The notes: generated from the letters alone by a model not told the origin. Counted from the first letter of the stretch, positions 1 to 10,019 are shown. The stretch: DNA of 48,673 nucleotides from Microseira wollei NIES-4236 (GCF_020521235.1 NZ_BLAY01000064.1:1-48673), one strand, 5' to 3'. A program made the numbers and translations.

Positions 1-1
1 T

Positions 2-211
2 CAATTACCCCGTTTGCAGGAGAAAGTACAGCAAGCGATCGCTTTGGGTGTCAAAGTGGGATTGCTGATCGATCCTGATGGGCAAACTGTGACGATGTAT
101 CGCCCTGATGGTGCAGTCACGACACTGGGCGATCGCGATGTGTTAACCGTGCCAGAGTTACTCCCCGGTTGGGAACTTCCTGTTTCAAATCTTTGGTCGC
201 CGATGTTCTAA
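2..211 (+). CDS. Uma2 family putative restriction endonuclease, C-terminal part
   Basis: The reading frame is open from the first complete codon at position 2, so the gene starts outside the window. The 69 visible residues have the C-terminal pattern of Uma2 (DUF820) PD-(D/E)XK-like proteins: an amphipathic helix (LQEKVQQAIALGVKVG), then LLIDP and a short beta strand with VTMYRPDG, then a tail ending PELLPGWELPVSNLW. Uma2 proteins are very abundant in cyanobacteria, often in many copies, and their role is not established. The catalytic acidic residues are upstream and cannot be checked. A second, complete Uma2 gene lies at 37279. Confidence 0.7.
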   Translation, partial: QLPRLQEKVQQAIALGVKVGLLIDPDGQTVTMYRPDGAVTTLGDRDVLTVPELLPGWELPVSNLWSPMF

Positions 212-298
212 TGCACCCATTTTAATGAGGATTTGCCGAAAACTCGCCATCTACTCAAGAGAGGGGAATGGCCTATGCTTTCAGGATGCCCAAAGTCT

Positions 299-634
299 CT
301 CTGGGAACGAGAATGACTGCAGGAATTACTGAAATCAGAAAGCGAAGGGGTAAACTGAGATAGCTTTCAGCCGAAACGCTTGCGGAAAATACTAAAATAT
401 ATGCGCGAATTACTGAAATGAGAAAGCTCAGGGGCTTGATGAGAAAGCAGATTGCCATTTGGCTGGCGGAAAATACTAAAATATATGCGCGAATTACTGA
501 AATGAGAAAGCTCAGGGGCTTGCTCAGAAAGTAAATTGCCATTTGGCTGGCGGAAAATACCAAAATATATGCGCGAATTACTAAAATGAGAAAGCAAACA
601 GGCTTGATGAGAAAGTAAATTGCCTGTGTGAGTA
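299..634. repeat. 84-bp tandem repeat, about four copies
   Basis: The motif CGGAAAATAC recurs at 383, 467 and 551, exactly 84 bp apart, with long identical stretches between. A more diverged first copy begins near 299. Because 84 is a multiple of three, the minus strand stays open in two frames and would read a hydrophobic 28-residue repeat. No ribosome binding site or recognisable family supports translation, so I treat it as a non-coding tandem repeat. Confidence 0.8.
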
Positions 635-679
635 TTGCCAGCTCGTTATAGTGCTTTGAGGCTTTATGATTCGGGTACC

Positions 680-720
680 AGCAGCGGTGCGTTACGGCTA
701 CCGCCTAACGCACCCTACAA
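680..720. repeat. Dispersed hairpin repeat (GGTGCGTTACG...TAACGCACCC)
   Basis: Imperfect inverted repeat: GGTGCGTTACGG is followed by CGCCTAACGCACCCTAC. A close relative is at 32053-32090 (GGTGCGTTAGCGAAGCGTAACGCACC). This looks like a dispersed intergenic repeat of cyanobacteria. The rest of 212-812 outside this and the 84-bp repeat holds no gene I can support. Confidence 0.6.
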
Positions 721-812
721 CTTATAAATCGAACGATTAGAACGATGCCCCGTGACTCAAAGCGTGCTATGCCAAAGCAGGAAAACCAAAGCGATTAGGA
801 GGCTGGGAGCGA

Positions 813-1463
813 TTGAATTTTTTGCCATCGGTTTTGGGGCTGAGTATTGCGCTGGCAGGTCCAATTCTGTTAGTCAGTCCAGCAAACAGAATACTAGGCG
901 CTAGGGAACGATTGCTGACGAAAGTAATCGAGCAACTGTTTCTTTGGTTACTTGTAGGTTTAGTGCTGACAATCTTGATTGTTTGGGAGAAGCAGTCTCT
1001 TACTTCGATCGGTTTGCGATTCCAGTGGCAATCTTTCATGTGGGGGCTGCTTGTGGCGGGCGTACTCATTTTCTTGGTGTCGCCTGTTTTAATCTGGATG
1101 CTCAAAAAGATGCAGCTGAACGGCTTTGAAACAGGTATTGCCCAGCTGAACCAGTTGCCGATTTGGTTTCTGATTTTTGCAGTGATTACGGGTGGAACGG
1201 CGGAGGAAATTCTTTACCGAGGTTACGCGATCGCACGGCTATCCTTATTTGTCGGTTACGGGTGGGCAGGATTGATTGCGTTAACCGCGTTCGCAATCGT
1301 GCATCTGCCACTTTGGGGTTGGGGTTCGGTACTGACGTTCTTCATCTCCGGTAGCTTATTCACGGGGTTTTACCTTCTGAGCCATGACCTACTTGCTTGC
1401 ATTGTTGCCCATATCGTCACAGACTCGATTGGTTTGATCGTTGCACCCAGGCGAAGAGCATAA
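813..1463 (+). CDS. CPBP family intramembrane metalloprotease
   Basis: A 216-residue, strongly hydrophobic protein with the CPBP (CAAX protease/bacteriocin-processing, Abi) signature. Glu131-Glu132 and Arg136 form EEILYR, His164 sits in a HLPLWGWG segment, and a last His200 sits in HIVTDS. These are the expected glutamate and histidine metal and catalytic positions on membrane helices, about six of which are visible. The family includes prenyl-protein proteases and bacteriocin immunity proteins; the substrate here is unknown. The start is TTG at 813, chosen because a strong AGGAGG lies at 798-803, nine bases upstream. The gene stands alone on this strand, with gltD 175 bp downstream. Confidence 0.85.
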   Translation: MNFLPSVLGLSIALAGPILLVSPANRILGARERLLTKVIEQLFLWLLVGLVLTILIVWEKQSLTSIGLRFQWQSFMWGLLVAGVLIFLVSPVLIWMLKKMQLNGFETGIAQLNQLPIWFLIFAVITGGTAEEILYRGYAIARLSLFVGYGWAGLIALTAFAIVHLPLWGWGSVLTFFISGSLFTGFYLLSHDLLACIVAHIVTDSIGLIVAPRRRA

Positions 1464-1638
1464 TACACTGGCCCAGATTCACAAGAAACTATCGCAAATT
1501 AGCCGGGAAGCAGGATACGAACTACCAACAATTTCTCCGCCAGTCGCTGCTAAAGTTAAAGATTTCTGTGACTTTTGAGCCCTGACAAGGCTGCTGGCTC
1601 TAGAATTCAAAGTCCAGGTATCGACACCAGACAAGATT

Positions 1639-3132
1639 ATGGGCAAACCAACTGGCTTTATCGAATTCTTGCGCGAGTTGCCGTCGGAAATATCGCCTAG
1701 CGATCGCATCCGCAATTGGGACGAGTTCCACCTGCACATGCCGGAGGAAAAACTCCGCACCCAAGGCGCGCGCTGCATGGACTGCGGCATCCCATTTTGC
1801 CACACGGGGACGCTCATCAGTGGCATGGCAAGCGGCTGTCCGATTAATAATCTGATTCCGGAATGGAACGACCTCGTTTATCGCGGACTCTGGAAAGAAG
1901 CGCTAGATCGCTTGCACAAAACCAACAATTTCCCCGAATTTACCGGGCGCGTCTGTCCCGCACCCTGCGAGGGTTCTTGCGTGCTGGGTATAAACAACCC
2001 ACCCGTGACGATTAAAAATATCGAGTACTCAATCGCCGAAAAAGGCTTCGATGAAGGCTGGATCGCACCAGAAATGCCCCAAAAGCGCACGGGGAAAAAG
2101 GTCGCGGTTATCGGATCAGGTCCGGCGGGACTGGCGGCGGCGGCACAACTCAACCGCGCTGGTCATTGGGTGACTGTATTTGAACGCGCCGACCGTCCGG
2201 GTGGTCTGCTGATGTACGGCATTCCCAACATGAAGTTGGATAAGGAACAAGTTGTTTTGCGTCGCCTCAACGTCCTTGAGGAAGAAGGCGTAAAATTCGT
2301 CTGCAATACCGAAGTTGGGAAAGATTTACCCGCCGAACAACTGCTCTTAGAATTCGATGCCGTACTGCTTTGCACGGGTGCAACTAAGCCGCGGGATCTT
2401 CCGGTTGAAGGGCGGGATTTAAAGGGCATCCACTTCGCGATGGAATTCCTCACCGCCAATACAAAAGCAATTTTAGACAAAAATGTAGAGACGTTACATG
2501 TAACGTCTCTACATGCCGCCGGAAAAGATGTCGTGATTATCGGCGGTGGCGATACGGGGACGGACTGCGTGGGTACGTCGATTCGCCACGGCTGCAAGAG
2601 TTTGGTGCAAGTGGAAATTTTGCCCAAACCTCCCGCAGAACGCGCTGCGGACAATCCCTGGCCCGAATGGCCTAAAGTTTACAAGATGGACTACGGACAG
2701 GAAGAAGCCGCCGCCCTGTTTGGCGACGACCCCCGCGTCTATACCACCACGGCGACCAAGTTTGAAGGCGACGAAAGCGGACATGTCAAAGCCGTCCACA
2801 CGGTGCAAGTGCAGTGGGAGAAAAACGAAAAAGGACAATTTATACCGAAGCACGTCCCCGGTACTGAAAAAGTTATACCTGCACAGTTAGTCTTGCTGGC
2901 GATGGGTTTCCTCGGCCCGGAACAACCTTTGCTCGATGCTCTCGGATTGGAACGGGATGCACGCAGCAATGTCAAAGCAGAGCATGGTAAATTTGCTACC
3001 AGCATTCCCGGTGTATTTGCGGCTGGGGACTGCCGTCGCGGACAAAGCCTCGTTGTGTGGGCGATTAACGAAGGACGGGGAGCGGCGCGGGAATGCGATC
3101 GCTATCTGATGGGGAATACCGACCTGCCTTAA
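1639..3132 (+). CDS. gltD: Glutamate synthase small (beta) subunit, NADPH-type
   Basis: A 497-residue GltD-like subunit. It takes electrons from NADPH through FAD and Fe-S centres to the large GOGAT subunit, which makes two glutamates from glutamine and 2-oxoglutarate. N-terminal cysteines in [12 protein letters not shown] and in [13 protein letters not shown] form the Fe-S ligands. [17 protein letters not shown] is the FAD-binding Rossmann motif near residue 153, and [12 protein letters not shown] near 298 is the NADPH motif. [19 protein letters not shown] near the end is the usual second FAD contact. The length matches the family. The linker just before the NADPH motif (about residues 282-292) is encoded by a perfect 32-bp palindrome (see the separate repeat). 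gltB is not in the window. The stop codon abuts TAATTGC-type heptamers. Confidence 0.95.
   Translation: MGKPTGFIEFLRELPSEISPSDRIRNWDEFHLHMPEEKLRTQGARCMDCGIPFCHTGTLISGMASGCPINNLIPEWNDLVYRGLWKEALDRLHKTNNFPEFTGRVCPAPCEGSCVLGINNPPVTIKNIEYSIAEKGFDEGWIAPEMPQKRTGKKVAVIGSGPAGLAAAAQLNRAGHWVTVFERADRPGGLLMYGIPNMKLDKEQVVLRRLNVLEEEGVKFVCNTEVGKDLPAEQLLLEFDAVLLCTGATKPRDLPVEGRDLKGIHFAMEFLTANTKAILDKNVETLHVTSLHAAGKDVVIIGGGDTGTDCVGTSIRHGCKSLVQVEILPKPPAERAADNPWPEWPKVYKMDYGQEEAAALFGDDPRVYTTTATKFEGDESGHVKAVHTVQVQWEKNEKGQFIPKHVPGTEKVIPAQLVLLAMGFLGPEQPLLDALGLERDARSNVKAEHGKFATSIPGVFAAGDCRRGQSLVVWAINEGRGAARECDRYLMGNTDLP
2483..2514. repeat. Perfect 32-bp palindrome inside gltD
   Basis: The half-site ATGTAGAGACGTTACA is followed directly by its exact reverse complement. 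It is read in frame as ten to eleven residues ([10 protein letters not shown]) in the variable linker between the FAD and NADPH domains. The sequence looks like a dispersed palindromic repeat rather than ordinary coding DNA. The overall length of GltD is close to normal, so the repeat has probably replaced linker sequence more than lengthened it. Confidence 0.85.
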
Positions 3133-3220
3133 TAATTGCTAATTGCTAATTGCTCATTGCTAATTGTGCCAGAGAAGCTTACGATCGGTAGGCATTTTTT
3201 CTGAGATTAGCTATTAGCCT

Positions 3221-3276
3221 CGTTCCCACGGCTCTGCCTGGTAGCCTCGTTCCCACGGCTCTGCCTGGGAACGCTA
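3221..3276. repeat. Dispersed repeat CTCGTTCCC-GGCTCTGCCTGGGAACG, two adjacent copies
   Basis: Two head-to-tail copies of a short imperfect hairpin (CGTTCCC...GGGAACG). The same repeat occurs at about 13108, 32693 and 34427, and in frame inside the kinase gene at 7248. Its recurrence in unrelated places marks it as a mobile or amplified small repeat. Confidence 0.75.
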
Positions 3277-3491
3277 TTAGCCGCAGGTTTGAGATGAATA
3301 TGAAATCGCGTACATTTTGTCAAGGAGTGAATGTACTTAAATAACTGGTGAGCGATCGCCAGCGTCAAAAGGTGGAGGGGAAATACAAGTTAAAATTGCC
3401 TTTCCCCTCCCCATTTTTTAGCCAATGGTAAAATCCTGTCGTTGAACGCACCCGTATGGGATGCAGCAAAATTTGTTGTTCTTTGCTACTA

Positions 3492-3637
3492 ACGCTTGTT
3501 GCTAGTTATCTTTTTAGGGCCCAAGACAGGCTAATGGCTAATAGCTAATGGCTGGTAGAACCGAAAAATATTCCCATCAGCAATTAGCAAGCTTGCAATG
3601 CGAGCAACCCACGATAGTCATAACTAGCAACTTGGGT
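3492..3637. mobile_element. MITE, family A (146 bp)
   Basis: Terminal inverted repeats ACGCTTGTTGCTAGTTAT and ATAACTAGCAACTTGGGT bound a 146-bp element with no coding capacity, filled with GCTAATGG-type heptamers. The flanks carry a 5-bp direct repeat, TACTA. The same termini are seen at 13071, 14701 and 32656. Confidence 0.8.
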
Positions 3638-3659
3638 TACTACAATCAAATTATTGCTC

Positions 3660-3778
3660 TATAGCGGATCGCAGGCGGATGAGGTACACCTTCGTTTGTA
3701 TAGCGGCTGCCATTTTTGCTGCCGCTATACAAACAAGCCAAAAGGCTGTACCTAGACGAGCTTGCAATCCGCTGTATA
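3660..3778. mobile_element. MITE, family B (TATAGCGGATTGCA termini)
   Basis: The left end TATAGCGGATCGCA and right end TGCAATCCGCTGTATA are inverted repeats. Inside is a long hairpin in which TTTGTATAGCGGC folds with GCCGCTATACAAA. Flanking TA dinucleotides fit the TA target duplication of IS630/Tc1-type elements. Relatives are at 30790, 32091 and 35056. Confidence 0.75.
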
Positions 3779-4131
3779 TCTTCTCCAGGTAAACGGTTAA
3801 ATTCCTGCCTAACTGTATTACTAAAAACAATACGGGATTAAGTTGGATAATTTTGTTGATTTTTTAATCAAAAATGGTATTCAATTTTTAGTTTTAATCA
3901 ATTAAACTGACAAACTTTGCCGGCTGAACTTTAAAATAAAAAGATTTAATTATCAACTCAAAGAAAGCCGCGGCTTTCTAAGGAAAAATTACCCGACAAC
4001 AAGCTGAGCAAAACTTGTAGATACTGGCTTGTTCAGAGCGTTAAACTGAAAGTGAAGGGCGGTTTTGAGCCAGCTTAAAAAAATAGCAATATAACTCAAT
4101 ATCTATCTCTGGATAGATGGCTGGTTTGAGA

Positions 4132-4137
4132 TATAAT
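4132..4137 (+). promoter_or_regulatory. Possible -10 box of the kinase gene
   Basis: A consensus TATAAT preceded by TTGAGA lies 35 bp before the kinase start codon. No convincing -35 element sits at the right spacing, so this is a weak prediction. Confidence 0.3.
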
Positions 4138-4171
4138 GTAACAATTATTACCTGGGTAGGGCTAGAGTTAA

Positions 4172-7100
4172 ATGTGGGAAATCTTAAAAAATCTATTTTC
4201 ACCGAGTCAGTACATTCCCCACGGTCACTGTTACTTGTGGCAAACTCCACTGGTAGGGCTGCACGTGGTCAGCGACTTGCTGATAGCGATCGCTTATTTC
4301 TCGATTCCGGTGATGCTGGTGTACTTCGTCCACAAGCGGAGTGACGTACCCTTCCTCAAAGTATTTGTTTTATTTGGTGCTTTTATCCTGGCTTGCGGTA
4401 CGGGTCACTTGCTCGACATCTGGACCCTGTGGCATCCTGCTTACTGGGTATCCGGGATCGAGCAAGCGCTTACCGCGTTGGTGTCCTGCTACACGGCGCT
4501 AGAAATGGTGGCGCTGCTGCCGCAATTTTTATCGTTACAAACAGCAGATCGACTCGCAGCTATAAATCAGGAATTACAACGGCAGATTGCCGAACGCCAG
4601 CAAGCGGAACAAACGTTACAAAGTGTAGTCACGGGGACGGCTGCGGTAATTGGAGAAGAATTTTTCCCAGCTTTAGTGCAGCATCTGGCATCGGCGCTGG
4701 AGGTTCGCAATGTTTTTGTAGCAGAAATTACCGGCCCTATGCGGTTAAAAACCCTGGCTTTTTGGTCGGGTGACAAGGCAGAGGATAACTTTGAGTATGA
4801 CGCAATCGATACTCCGTGCCAACCCGTTGTTGCAGAAGGCAAATTATTTTACTTCCCAGATCGGGTGCAGGAAAGGTTTCCCAAAGCTCTGGGGTTAAAG
4901 GCGATGGGTGCCGTATGTTACCTGGGAGTGCCGCTGTTAGACGGAGAGCAGCAGGTAATCGGAGTGCTGTGCATCAATAGCGATCGCCCTTTAAAGCACT
5001 CAGACAGCGCCAAGGCGATTATGCAGATATTTGCAGCTAGAGCTGCCGCCGAATTGCAGCGGCAGGCAGCCGAATCTGCCTTGCGCCTCGCCTACGAGGA
5101 GTTAGAAATTCGGGTACAAGAACGCACTAGCGAGTTAAGCGCGACTCTGGCGGCGCTACAGACAGAAATTAAAGAAAGAATCGCCGCCGAATCGGCATTG
5201 CGAGCCAGCCAAACTCGTCTGAGAAAACAACAAATCGGGTTGCTGAAACTGGCAAAAAGCAATAATTTATACGAAGGTAATTTCAGCACGGCGCTGGCAG
5301 AAATTACCAAACTGGCATGTCTTACCCTCAACGTAGAACGGGGGAGCTTGTGGTTTTATAACGATGACAAATCCCAGTTGTACTGTGCGGATTTATACGA
5401 ACTTTACCTTGACCAACACAGCCTGGGGGCGAAAATTTCTGTAGTGGATTATCCGCAATATTTCCAAGCATTAGAAACCTCGCGAGTGATTGCAGCTCAC
5501 GATGCGCGTAATGACAAGCGAACGAAAGAACTTGCCGCATCTTATTTGAATGCTTTATCGATAACCTCGATGTTGGATGTACCGATTCAGTTGAAAGGAA
5601 AAACGGTGGGGGTGCTGTGTTTAGAACATACAAAAACTGCTAGACGTTGGTCAATTGAATCGCAAAACTTTGCCAGTTATTTAGCGTATATGACAGCACT
5701 GGCGATGGAAACGCGCGATCGCCAACGAGCAGAAGCAGCGCTGCGGGACTCGGAACAAATGTACCGGCAAATCCTCGACGCGATTACAGACATGGTACTG
5801 GTGAAAGGTCCGCGCTCGCGCATCGTGTGGGGGAACAAAACGTTTCGCGACTATTACGGGATGACGAACGAAGAACTGCGCGATATTATCGATGCTCCGT
5901 TTAATGACCCGGATTACACCCAGCAGTACATCAAAGACGATGCCTATGTGTTTAATACGGGTCATACTTTAAGGATCTTAGAAGAGCCGGTGACGCGACA
6001 TGACGGAGTTGTGGGACAGTTCGACACGATTAAATCGCCGATTTTTAACTCGGAAGGTCAAGTCGTCATGACGGTGGGAGTGTCGCGGGATGCGGCGGAA
6101 CGCAAGCAAGTCGAGTCAGCATTACGGGAAATCGCCGAAAGAGAGAAAGCGATCGCCAAGATTATTCAAAGAATGCGGCAAACTTTGGATATCGAACAGA
6201 TATTTGGCGCTACAACGTTTGAATTGCAGCAGGCGTTAGGATGCGATCGCGCCGTCATTTATCGTTTTAATTCCGACTGGAGTGGCGAGTTCGTATCCGA
6301 ATCCGTCGCATCTGGATGGATACCCCTAATGCAGCGACAAAACAACGAATTCGAGCTAACTGAAACAGCGGTGACCGAATCAACTTGCGCTGTTAAAACA
6401 TTGGCAAATATTAATAACCCTGTAAAAGACACCGATACTTATTTGCAAGCAACCCAAGGCGGTATTTACAACGAGCGGACGAGTTACCGCTGCGTTCCTG
6501 ATATTTACTCAGCTAATTTTACGCCTTGTTACCTGGAACTATTAGAGCAATTTCAAGTTATATCCTACATCATCGTACCCATCTTCTGCGGCAATAAACT
6601 GTGGGGATTGCTAGCCACTTACCAAAATTCCTCACCCCGCGAATGGACGGACGCGGAAATTAAAATGGTTGTGCAAGTTGGCGAACAATTGGGCGTTGCG
6701 ATCCAACAAGCCGAATTATTAGCACAAACCCAACAACAGTCAATTGAACTACAAAAAGCCAAGGAAGCCGCCGATAATGCCAACAAAGCTAAAAGCGAAT
6801 TCCTTGCCAATATGAGCCACGAACTGCGTACCCCCCTCAACGCCATTCTTGGTTTCAGCCAAATACTCAACCGGGAAAAATCCTTAGCCCCCGAACACCA
6901 GCAATTTTTAGGCATTATTAATCGCAGCGGCGAGCATTTACTGGAATTGATTAACGATATTCTAGAAATGTCCAAAATCGAGTCAGGGCGAGTTGTGCTA
7001 AACGAAAACGACTTTGACCTCTATCGCCTGCTAAATCGTCTCGAAGAAATGCTGCGACTCAAAGCCGAATCCAAAGGCTTACAGCTAACCTTCTCGCGCA

Positions 7101-8227
7101 GTAATGACGTGACTCAATTTATTAGAACCGACGAAAGTAAACTGCGCCAGGTGTTAATTAACCTGCTGGGTAATGCGATTAAATTTACCGAAAAAGGCAG
7201 CGTTACTTTGCGGGTCACCGTTCGCGATCAATCCAATTACCAATTACCCTCGTTCCCTGGATCTGCCTGGGAACGCAATTCCCAATTGTATTTTGAAATA
7301 GAAGATACAGGCCCCGGTATCGCCCCTGAAGAAATCGATAAATTATTTAGAGCCTTTGAGCAAACCAAAACAGGTTTGAACTCGAATCAAGGAACGGGTT
7401 TGGGTTTATGCATTAGTCAAAAATTCGTGCAATTGATGGGAGGAGAAATTACCGTCAGCAGTCAACCTGGAGAGCGATCGAAGTTTTGCTTTAATATTTT
7501 GGCAAGTTCGGTTGAGAACCCTCGATTGGAAACAAACCAGCATATTGTTAAAAAAGTCGTTGGTTTAGCGCCAAACCAACCCAGCTATCGCATTCTTGCG
7601 GTAGAAGATAAGCCAAGCAATCGCTTATTGCTAGTGGAATTTCTCACCTCGTTAGGTTTTGAAGTGCGCCAGGCAGAAAACGGAAAAGAAGCGATAGAAA
7701 TATGGGAAAGTTGGGAACCCCACCTGATTTGTATGGATTGGCGAATGCCAGTAATGGATGGCTATGAAGCAACTAAACGAATTAAATCTCACCCCAAGGG
7801 AAGCGAAACAGTCATTATTGTCTTAACTGCCAGTGCGTTTGAAGAAGAACGACAAGTTATCTTATCAGCGGGATGCGACGAATTCGTGCGTAAACCTTTT
7901 AAACAAGAGGAACTGCTCTTAGCGATCGCTCAACATCTAGGCGTAAAATATCTCTACGAAGATGAAGCACCCCAGATAGAAACCAAACGGGAAAACAGGC
8001 AAAACCTAGAAACAATGCCGAATTCCGACATGGCGCTTCAGATTGCCAAGATGCCAACTAACTGGATGAAACAGCTATACCAAGCAGCAGTCACAGGTAA
8101 CGATGGGCTGATTTTTCAGCTAATCGATCAAATTCCCGCAGAAAATTGTTCTCTCGCGATTACCTTGACTGACTTAGCTGTAGACTTTCAGTTCGAGCAG
8201 ATCGTTGGGTTAATGGCTAATGGCTAA
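4172..8227 (+). CDS. Hybrid sensor kinase: ethylene-receptor-like domain, GAFs, PAS, bilin-type GAF, histidine kinase, receiver
   Basis: 1351 residues. Residues 1-125 form a three-helix membrane domain like the plant ETR1 and cyanobacterial Etr1 ethylene-binding domain: [13 protein letters not shown] with Asp35, then Cys75-x3-His79, matching the copper-ligand Cys and His of ETR1. Next come a GAF domain (about 150-300), a coiled coil, a second GAF (365-510), a PAS (525-640) and a third GAF (665-855). The third GAF has cyanobacteriochrome features: [10 protein letters not shown] near 753 and Cys786 in [12 protein letters not shown], the bilin-attachment position. The kinase core has His883 (SHELRTPLN), the N box [16 protein letters not shown] and GTGLGL. 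The receiver has Asp1189 in [12 protein letters not shown] dispersed repeat adds [12 protein letters not shown] inside the ATPase domain. The last codons (MANG, stop) are made of TAATGGC heptamers. Ligands are inferred from motifs only. Confidence 0.9.
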   Translation: MWEILKNLFSPSQYIPHGHCYLWQTPLVGLHVVSDLLIAIAYFSIPVMLVYFVHKRSDVPFLKVFVLFGAFILACGTGHLLDIWTLWHPAYWVSGIEQALTALVSCYTALEMVALLPQFLSLQTADRLAAINQELQRQIAERQQAEQTLQSVVTGTAAVIGEEFFPALVQHLASALEVRNVFVAEITGPMRLKTLAFWSGDKAEDNFEYDAIDTPCQPVVAEGKLFYFPDRVQERFPKALGLKAMGAVCYLGVPLLDGEQQVIGVLCINSDRPLKHSDSAKAIMQIFAARAAAELQRQAAESALRLAYEELEIRVQERTSELSATLAALQTEIKERIAAESALRASQTRLRKQQIGLLKLAKSNNLYEGNFSTALAEITKLACLTLNVERGSLWFYNDDKSQLYCADLYELYLDQHSLGAKISVVDYPQYFQALETSRVIAAHDARNDKRTKELAASYLNALSITSMLDVPIQLKGKTVGVLCLEHTKTARRWSIESQNFASYLAYMTALAMETRDRQRAEAALRDSEQMYRQILDAITDMVLVKGPRSRIVWGNKTFRDYYGMTNEELRDIIDAPFNDPDYTQQYIKDDAYVFNTGHTLRILEEPVTRHDGVVGQFDTIKSPIFNSEGQVVMTVGVSRDAAERKQVESALREIAEREKAIAKIIQRMRQTLDIEQIFGATTFELQQALGCDRAVIYRFNSDWSGEFVSESVASGWIPLMQRQNNEFELTETAVTESTCAVKTLANINNPVKDTDTYLQATQGGIYNERTSYRCVPDIYSANFTPCYLELLEQFQVISYIIVPIFCGNKLWGLLATYQNSSPREWTDAEIKMVVQVGEQLGVAIQQAELLAQTQQQSIELQKAKEAADNANKAKSEFLANMSHELRTPLNAILGFSQILNREKSLAPEHQQFLGIINRSGEHLLELINDILEMSKIESGRVVLNENDFDLYRLLNRLEEMLRLKAESKGLQLTFSRSNDVTQFIRTDESKLRQVLINLLGNAIKFTEKGSVTLRVTVRDQSNYQLPSFPGSAWERNSQLYFEIEDTGPGIAPEEIDKLFRAFEQTKTGLNSNQGTGLGLCISQKFVQLMGGEITVSSQPGERSKFCFNILASSVENPRLETNQHIVKKVVGLAPNQPSYRILAVEDKPSNRLLLVEFLTSLGFEVRQAENGKEAIEIWESWEPHLICMDWRMPVMDGYEATKRIKSHPKGSETVIIVLTASAFEEERQVILSAGCDEFVRKPFKQEELLLAIAQHLGVKYLYEDEAPQIETKRENRQNLETMPNSDMALQIAKMPTNWMKQLYQAAVTGNDGLIFQLIDQIPAENCSLAITLTDLAVDFQFEQIVGLMANG
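7234..7276. repeat. Dispersed repeat inserted in frame in the kinase ATPase domain
   Basis: CAATTACCAATTACCCTCG followed by TTCCCTGG and CTGCCTGGGAACGC matches intergenic DNA at about 34411-34454 with a single visible base change. It lies between the N box and the DTGPG box and is translated without a stop as a [12 protein letters not shown] stretch, in a position where histidine kinases have a short variable loop. Confidence 0.85.
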
Positions 8228-8494
8228 TGGCTAATGGCTAATGGTTAATGGCTAATTGCTAATGGCTAATGGTTAATGGCTAATGGCTAATGGTTAATGG
8301 TTAATGGCTAATGGCTAATTGCTAATGGTTAATGGCTAATGGCTAATGGCTAATTGCTAATGGCTAATGGTTAATTGCCGGAAAAATGCTATAATAGCAA
8401 CCAGGCAGAAACTCTCCCAATTAGCAATTACCAATTAGCCATTACCAATTAGCCATTACCAATTAGCAATTAGCAATTAGCAATTAGCAATCTC
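8212..8494. repeat. Heptanucleotide array TAATGGC/TAATTGC with inverted arm
   Basis: About 24 consecutive heptamers of the type TAATGGC, TAATTGC or TAATGGT run from the end of the kinase gene to about 8380. After a 40-bp spacer the reverse complement (GCCATTA, GCAATTA) runs to about 8494, next to the stop of the amidohydrolase on the other strand. The two arms could fold into one large hairpin between convergent genes. Heptameric short tandem repeats (STRR) are known from filamentous cyanobacteria; this heptamer sequence differs from the classical ones I remember. Confidence 0.85.
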
Positions 8495-8500
8495 CTACAA

Positions 8501-9916
8501 TTAAACCGAGGATTTATCGGGTAAACCCATGACGGTGCGGTAGCGTTCTTCCATGGGAGAAACACTCGGAAATTGCAGGTTATTATACCATTGGCTGCGG
8601 CTAAATAGTTCTTGCCGTAAACCATCGACATTGATAGTTTTAACTTTGCCATCGGCTACAATTTGTTTCCCATCAATCCAAACGCTATGCACCACTTGAG
8701 TCGGACGACCTAAAATTAATAATCCAATCGGATCGGTGCGGGGTAGCAAAGATAAATTAGTCAAATTGTAGAGGACTAAATCGGCTTTTTGACCGACGGC
8801 GATCGCCCCCAGTTCATCCCCCAGATTCAAACCGATTGCTCCTCCTTTAGAAGCCATTTCCACAGCTTGAAGCGGAGTAATCCAGTGATGATAATCCCGG
8901 TCGGTTGTATTGTGCAAAATTGAACCAATTTTAATCGCTTCGAGTAGATCTTGCGAGTCGTTACTCGACGCACCATCACAACCAAAAGTCACGTTTACTC
9001 CCGCTTGTCGATATTTTAAAATCGGTGCAATACCGCTTCCCAAACGTAAATTGCTCAAGGGGTTGTGAACGACTGTAGATTGAGTTTGAGCCAAAATTTC
9101 AATATCAGAATCGTTCAGCCACACGCAATGGGCGAGGGATGTTTTGTGACTGAGATAGCCAATTTCTTTGAGATGTTCGACGGCGCTACAGCCATATTTT
9201 TCTTGGGCTAGTAATTGTTGCGCTAATGTTTCCAACAGGTGTGAATGGCGGCAGAGATCGTAGCGTTCGCTCAATTCAATACATCCTTCAAATAACGCAT
9301 CTGTTGATAACTGAATTCCCGTAGGTGCTACCAAAATATAAACCCCTTCATCGGGACGATGGAATTGCTTCACCGCCGTTTCGATTAATTCCAACGTCGC
9401 TGCTGTTGAGCGAAAATAAGCAGCGTAATTCTTTTCGCTTCCCCCAGAAGGAACCCCCGCCGCGAAAGATTCATCTTGCACCAAAGGCGCGACAAAAGCG
9501 CGAATGCCAATTTCCCGATAAGCTTTCACTGCGGCGGCGATCGTTTCTAATTCTTTGCCTGGAATTAACACTAAATGATCGACAACGCTTGTACCGCCAG
9601 ATAATATTGTTTCTACTGCCGTCCCCAAGGCGCTTAGATAAACTTGCTCTGGATCTAGCGGGGTGATATCGTAAAGTGCAGCCAGCCATAATTCTAAAGG
9701 CAGCATGGGAATTAAACCCCGATGCCACATTTCCGAAGAATGGGTATGCGCGTTGATAAAACCGGGAAGTAATAGCTTGTTTTGTCCATCCACTGCGGTA
9801 CCGACGACTTCTAGATGGGAAGCAATACCACTAATGCGATCGCCTTCGATCTCCACGTCCACCGTTGCGTAACCCTCTGCTTGCGGAATCAGAACATTTT
9901 GAATCGTAAAGTTCAC
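8501..9916 (-). CDS. Metal-dependent amidohydrolase (cytosine deaminase / TRZ-ATZ type)
   Basis: 471 residues with the amidohydrolase TIM-barrel metal set: His57-x-His59 (NAHTHSS), His224-x-His226 with Glu229 (RHSHLLE), His263 (SLAHCVW) and Asp314 (FGCDGASSND). The N- and C-terminal beta sandwich includes ADLVLYNL and WIDGKQIVADGKV, typical of subtype III deaminases and dehalogenases such as the TRZ/ATZ, guanine deaminase and methylthioadenosine deaminase relatives. The HxHxxE motif favours hydrolytic deamination of a nitrogen ring or side chain. The substrate cannot be told. Its neighbours (cysteine hydrolase, cupin, GFA, CocE remnant) suggest breakdown of nitrogenous organic compounds. The ATG at 9916 fits the family N-terminus. 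Confidence 0.85.
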   Translation of the reverse strand: MNFTIQNVLIPQAEGYATVDVEIEGDRISGIASHLEVVGTAVDGQNKLLLPGFINAHTHSSEMWHRGLIPMLPLELWLAALYDITPLDPEQVYLSALGTAVETILSGGTSVVDHLVLIPGKELETIAAAVKAYREIGIRAFVAPLVQDESFAAGVPSGGSEKNYAAYFRSTAATLELIETAVKQFHRPDEGVYILVAPTGIQLSTDALFEGCIELSERYDLCRHSHLLETLAQQLLAQEKYGCSAVEHLKEIGYLSHKTSLAHCVWLNDSDIEILAQTQSTVVHNPLSNLRLGSGIAPILKYRQAGVNVTFGCDGASSNDSQDLLEAIKIGSILHNTTDRDYHHWITPLQAVEMASKGGAIGLNLGDELGAIAVGQKADLVLYNLTNLSLLPRTDPIGLLILGRPTQVVHSVWIDGKQIVADGKVKTINVDGLRQELFSRSQWYNNLQFPSVSPMEERYRTVMGLPDKSSV

Positions 9917-10019
9917 AGATTTATCCTTCCCATTACCTGATAAAATTGATTCTCACTAATCATCAACATTTTAATCAGATTTTTTTATGATTTCCCCATC
10001 CCACTCTAGAGAAAATCCT

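Larger units (their letters stand above)
3133..4171. other. 1-kb intergenic region of stacked repeats
   Basis: No gene is supported here. From left to right it holds TAATTGC-type heptamers after the gltD stop, two copies of a CCTCGTTCCCACGGCTCTG repeat (3221-3276), a MITE at 3492-3637 and a second type of MITE at 3660-3778. An AT-rich stretch then leads to the kinase gene. A GAAAGCCGCGGCTTTC perfect palindrome lies at 3964-3979. Confidence 0.7.

Noticed and set aside
273-597. Two overlapping minus-strand frames over the 84-bp repeats as genes
   Set aside because: Openness follows from the 84-bp period; no start signals and no homology recognised.
2509-2853. Minus- and plus-strand frames inside gltD
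   Set aside because: Shadows of a well-supported gene in a GC-rich region.
8212-8494. CRISPR or centromere-like array
   Set aside because: Seven-base units without spacers, found at many gene ends; short tandem repeats fit better.
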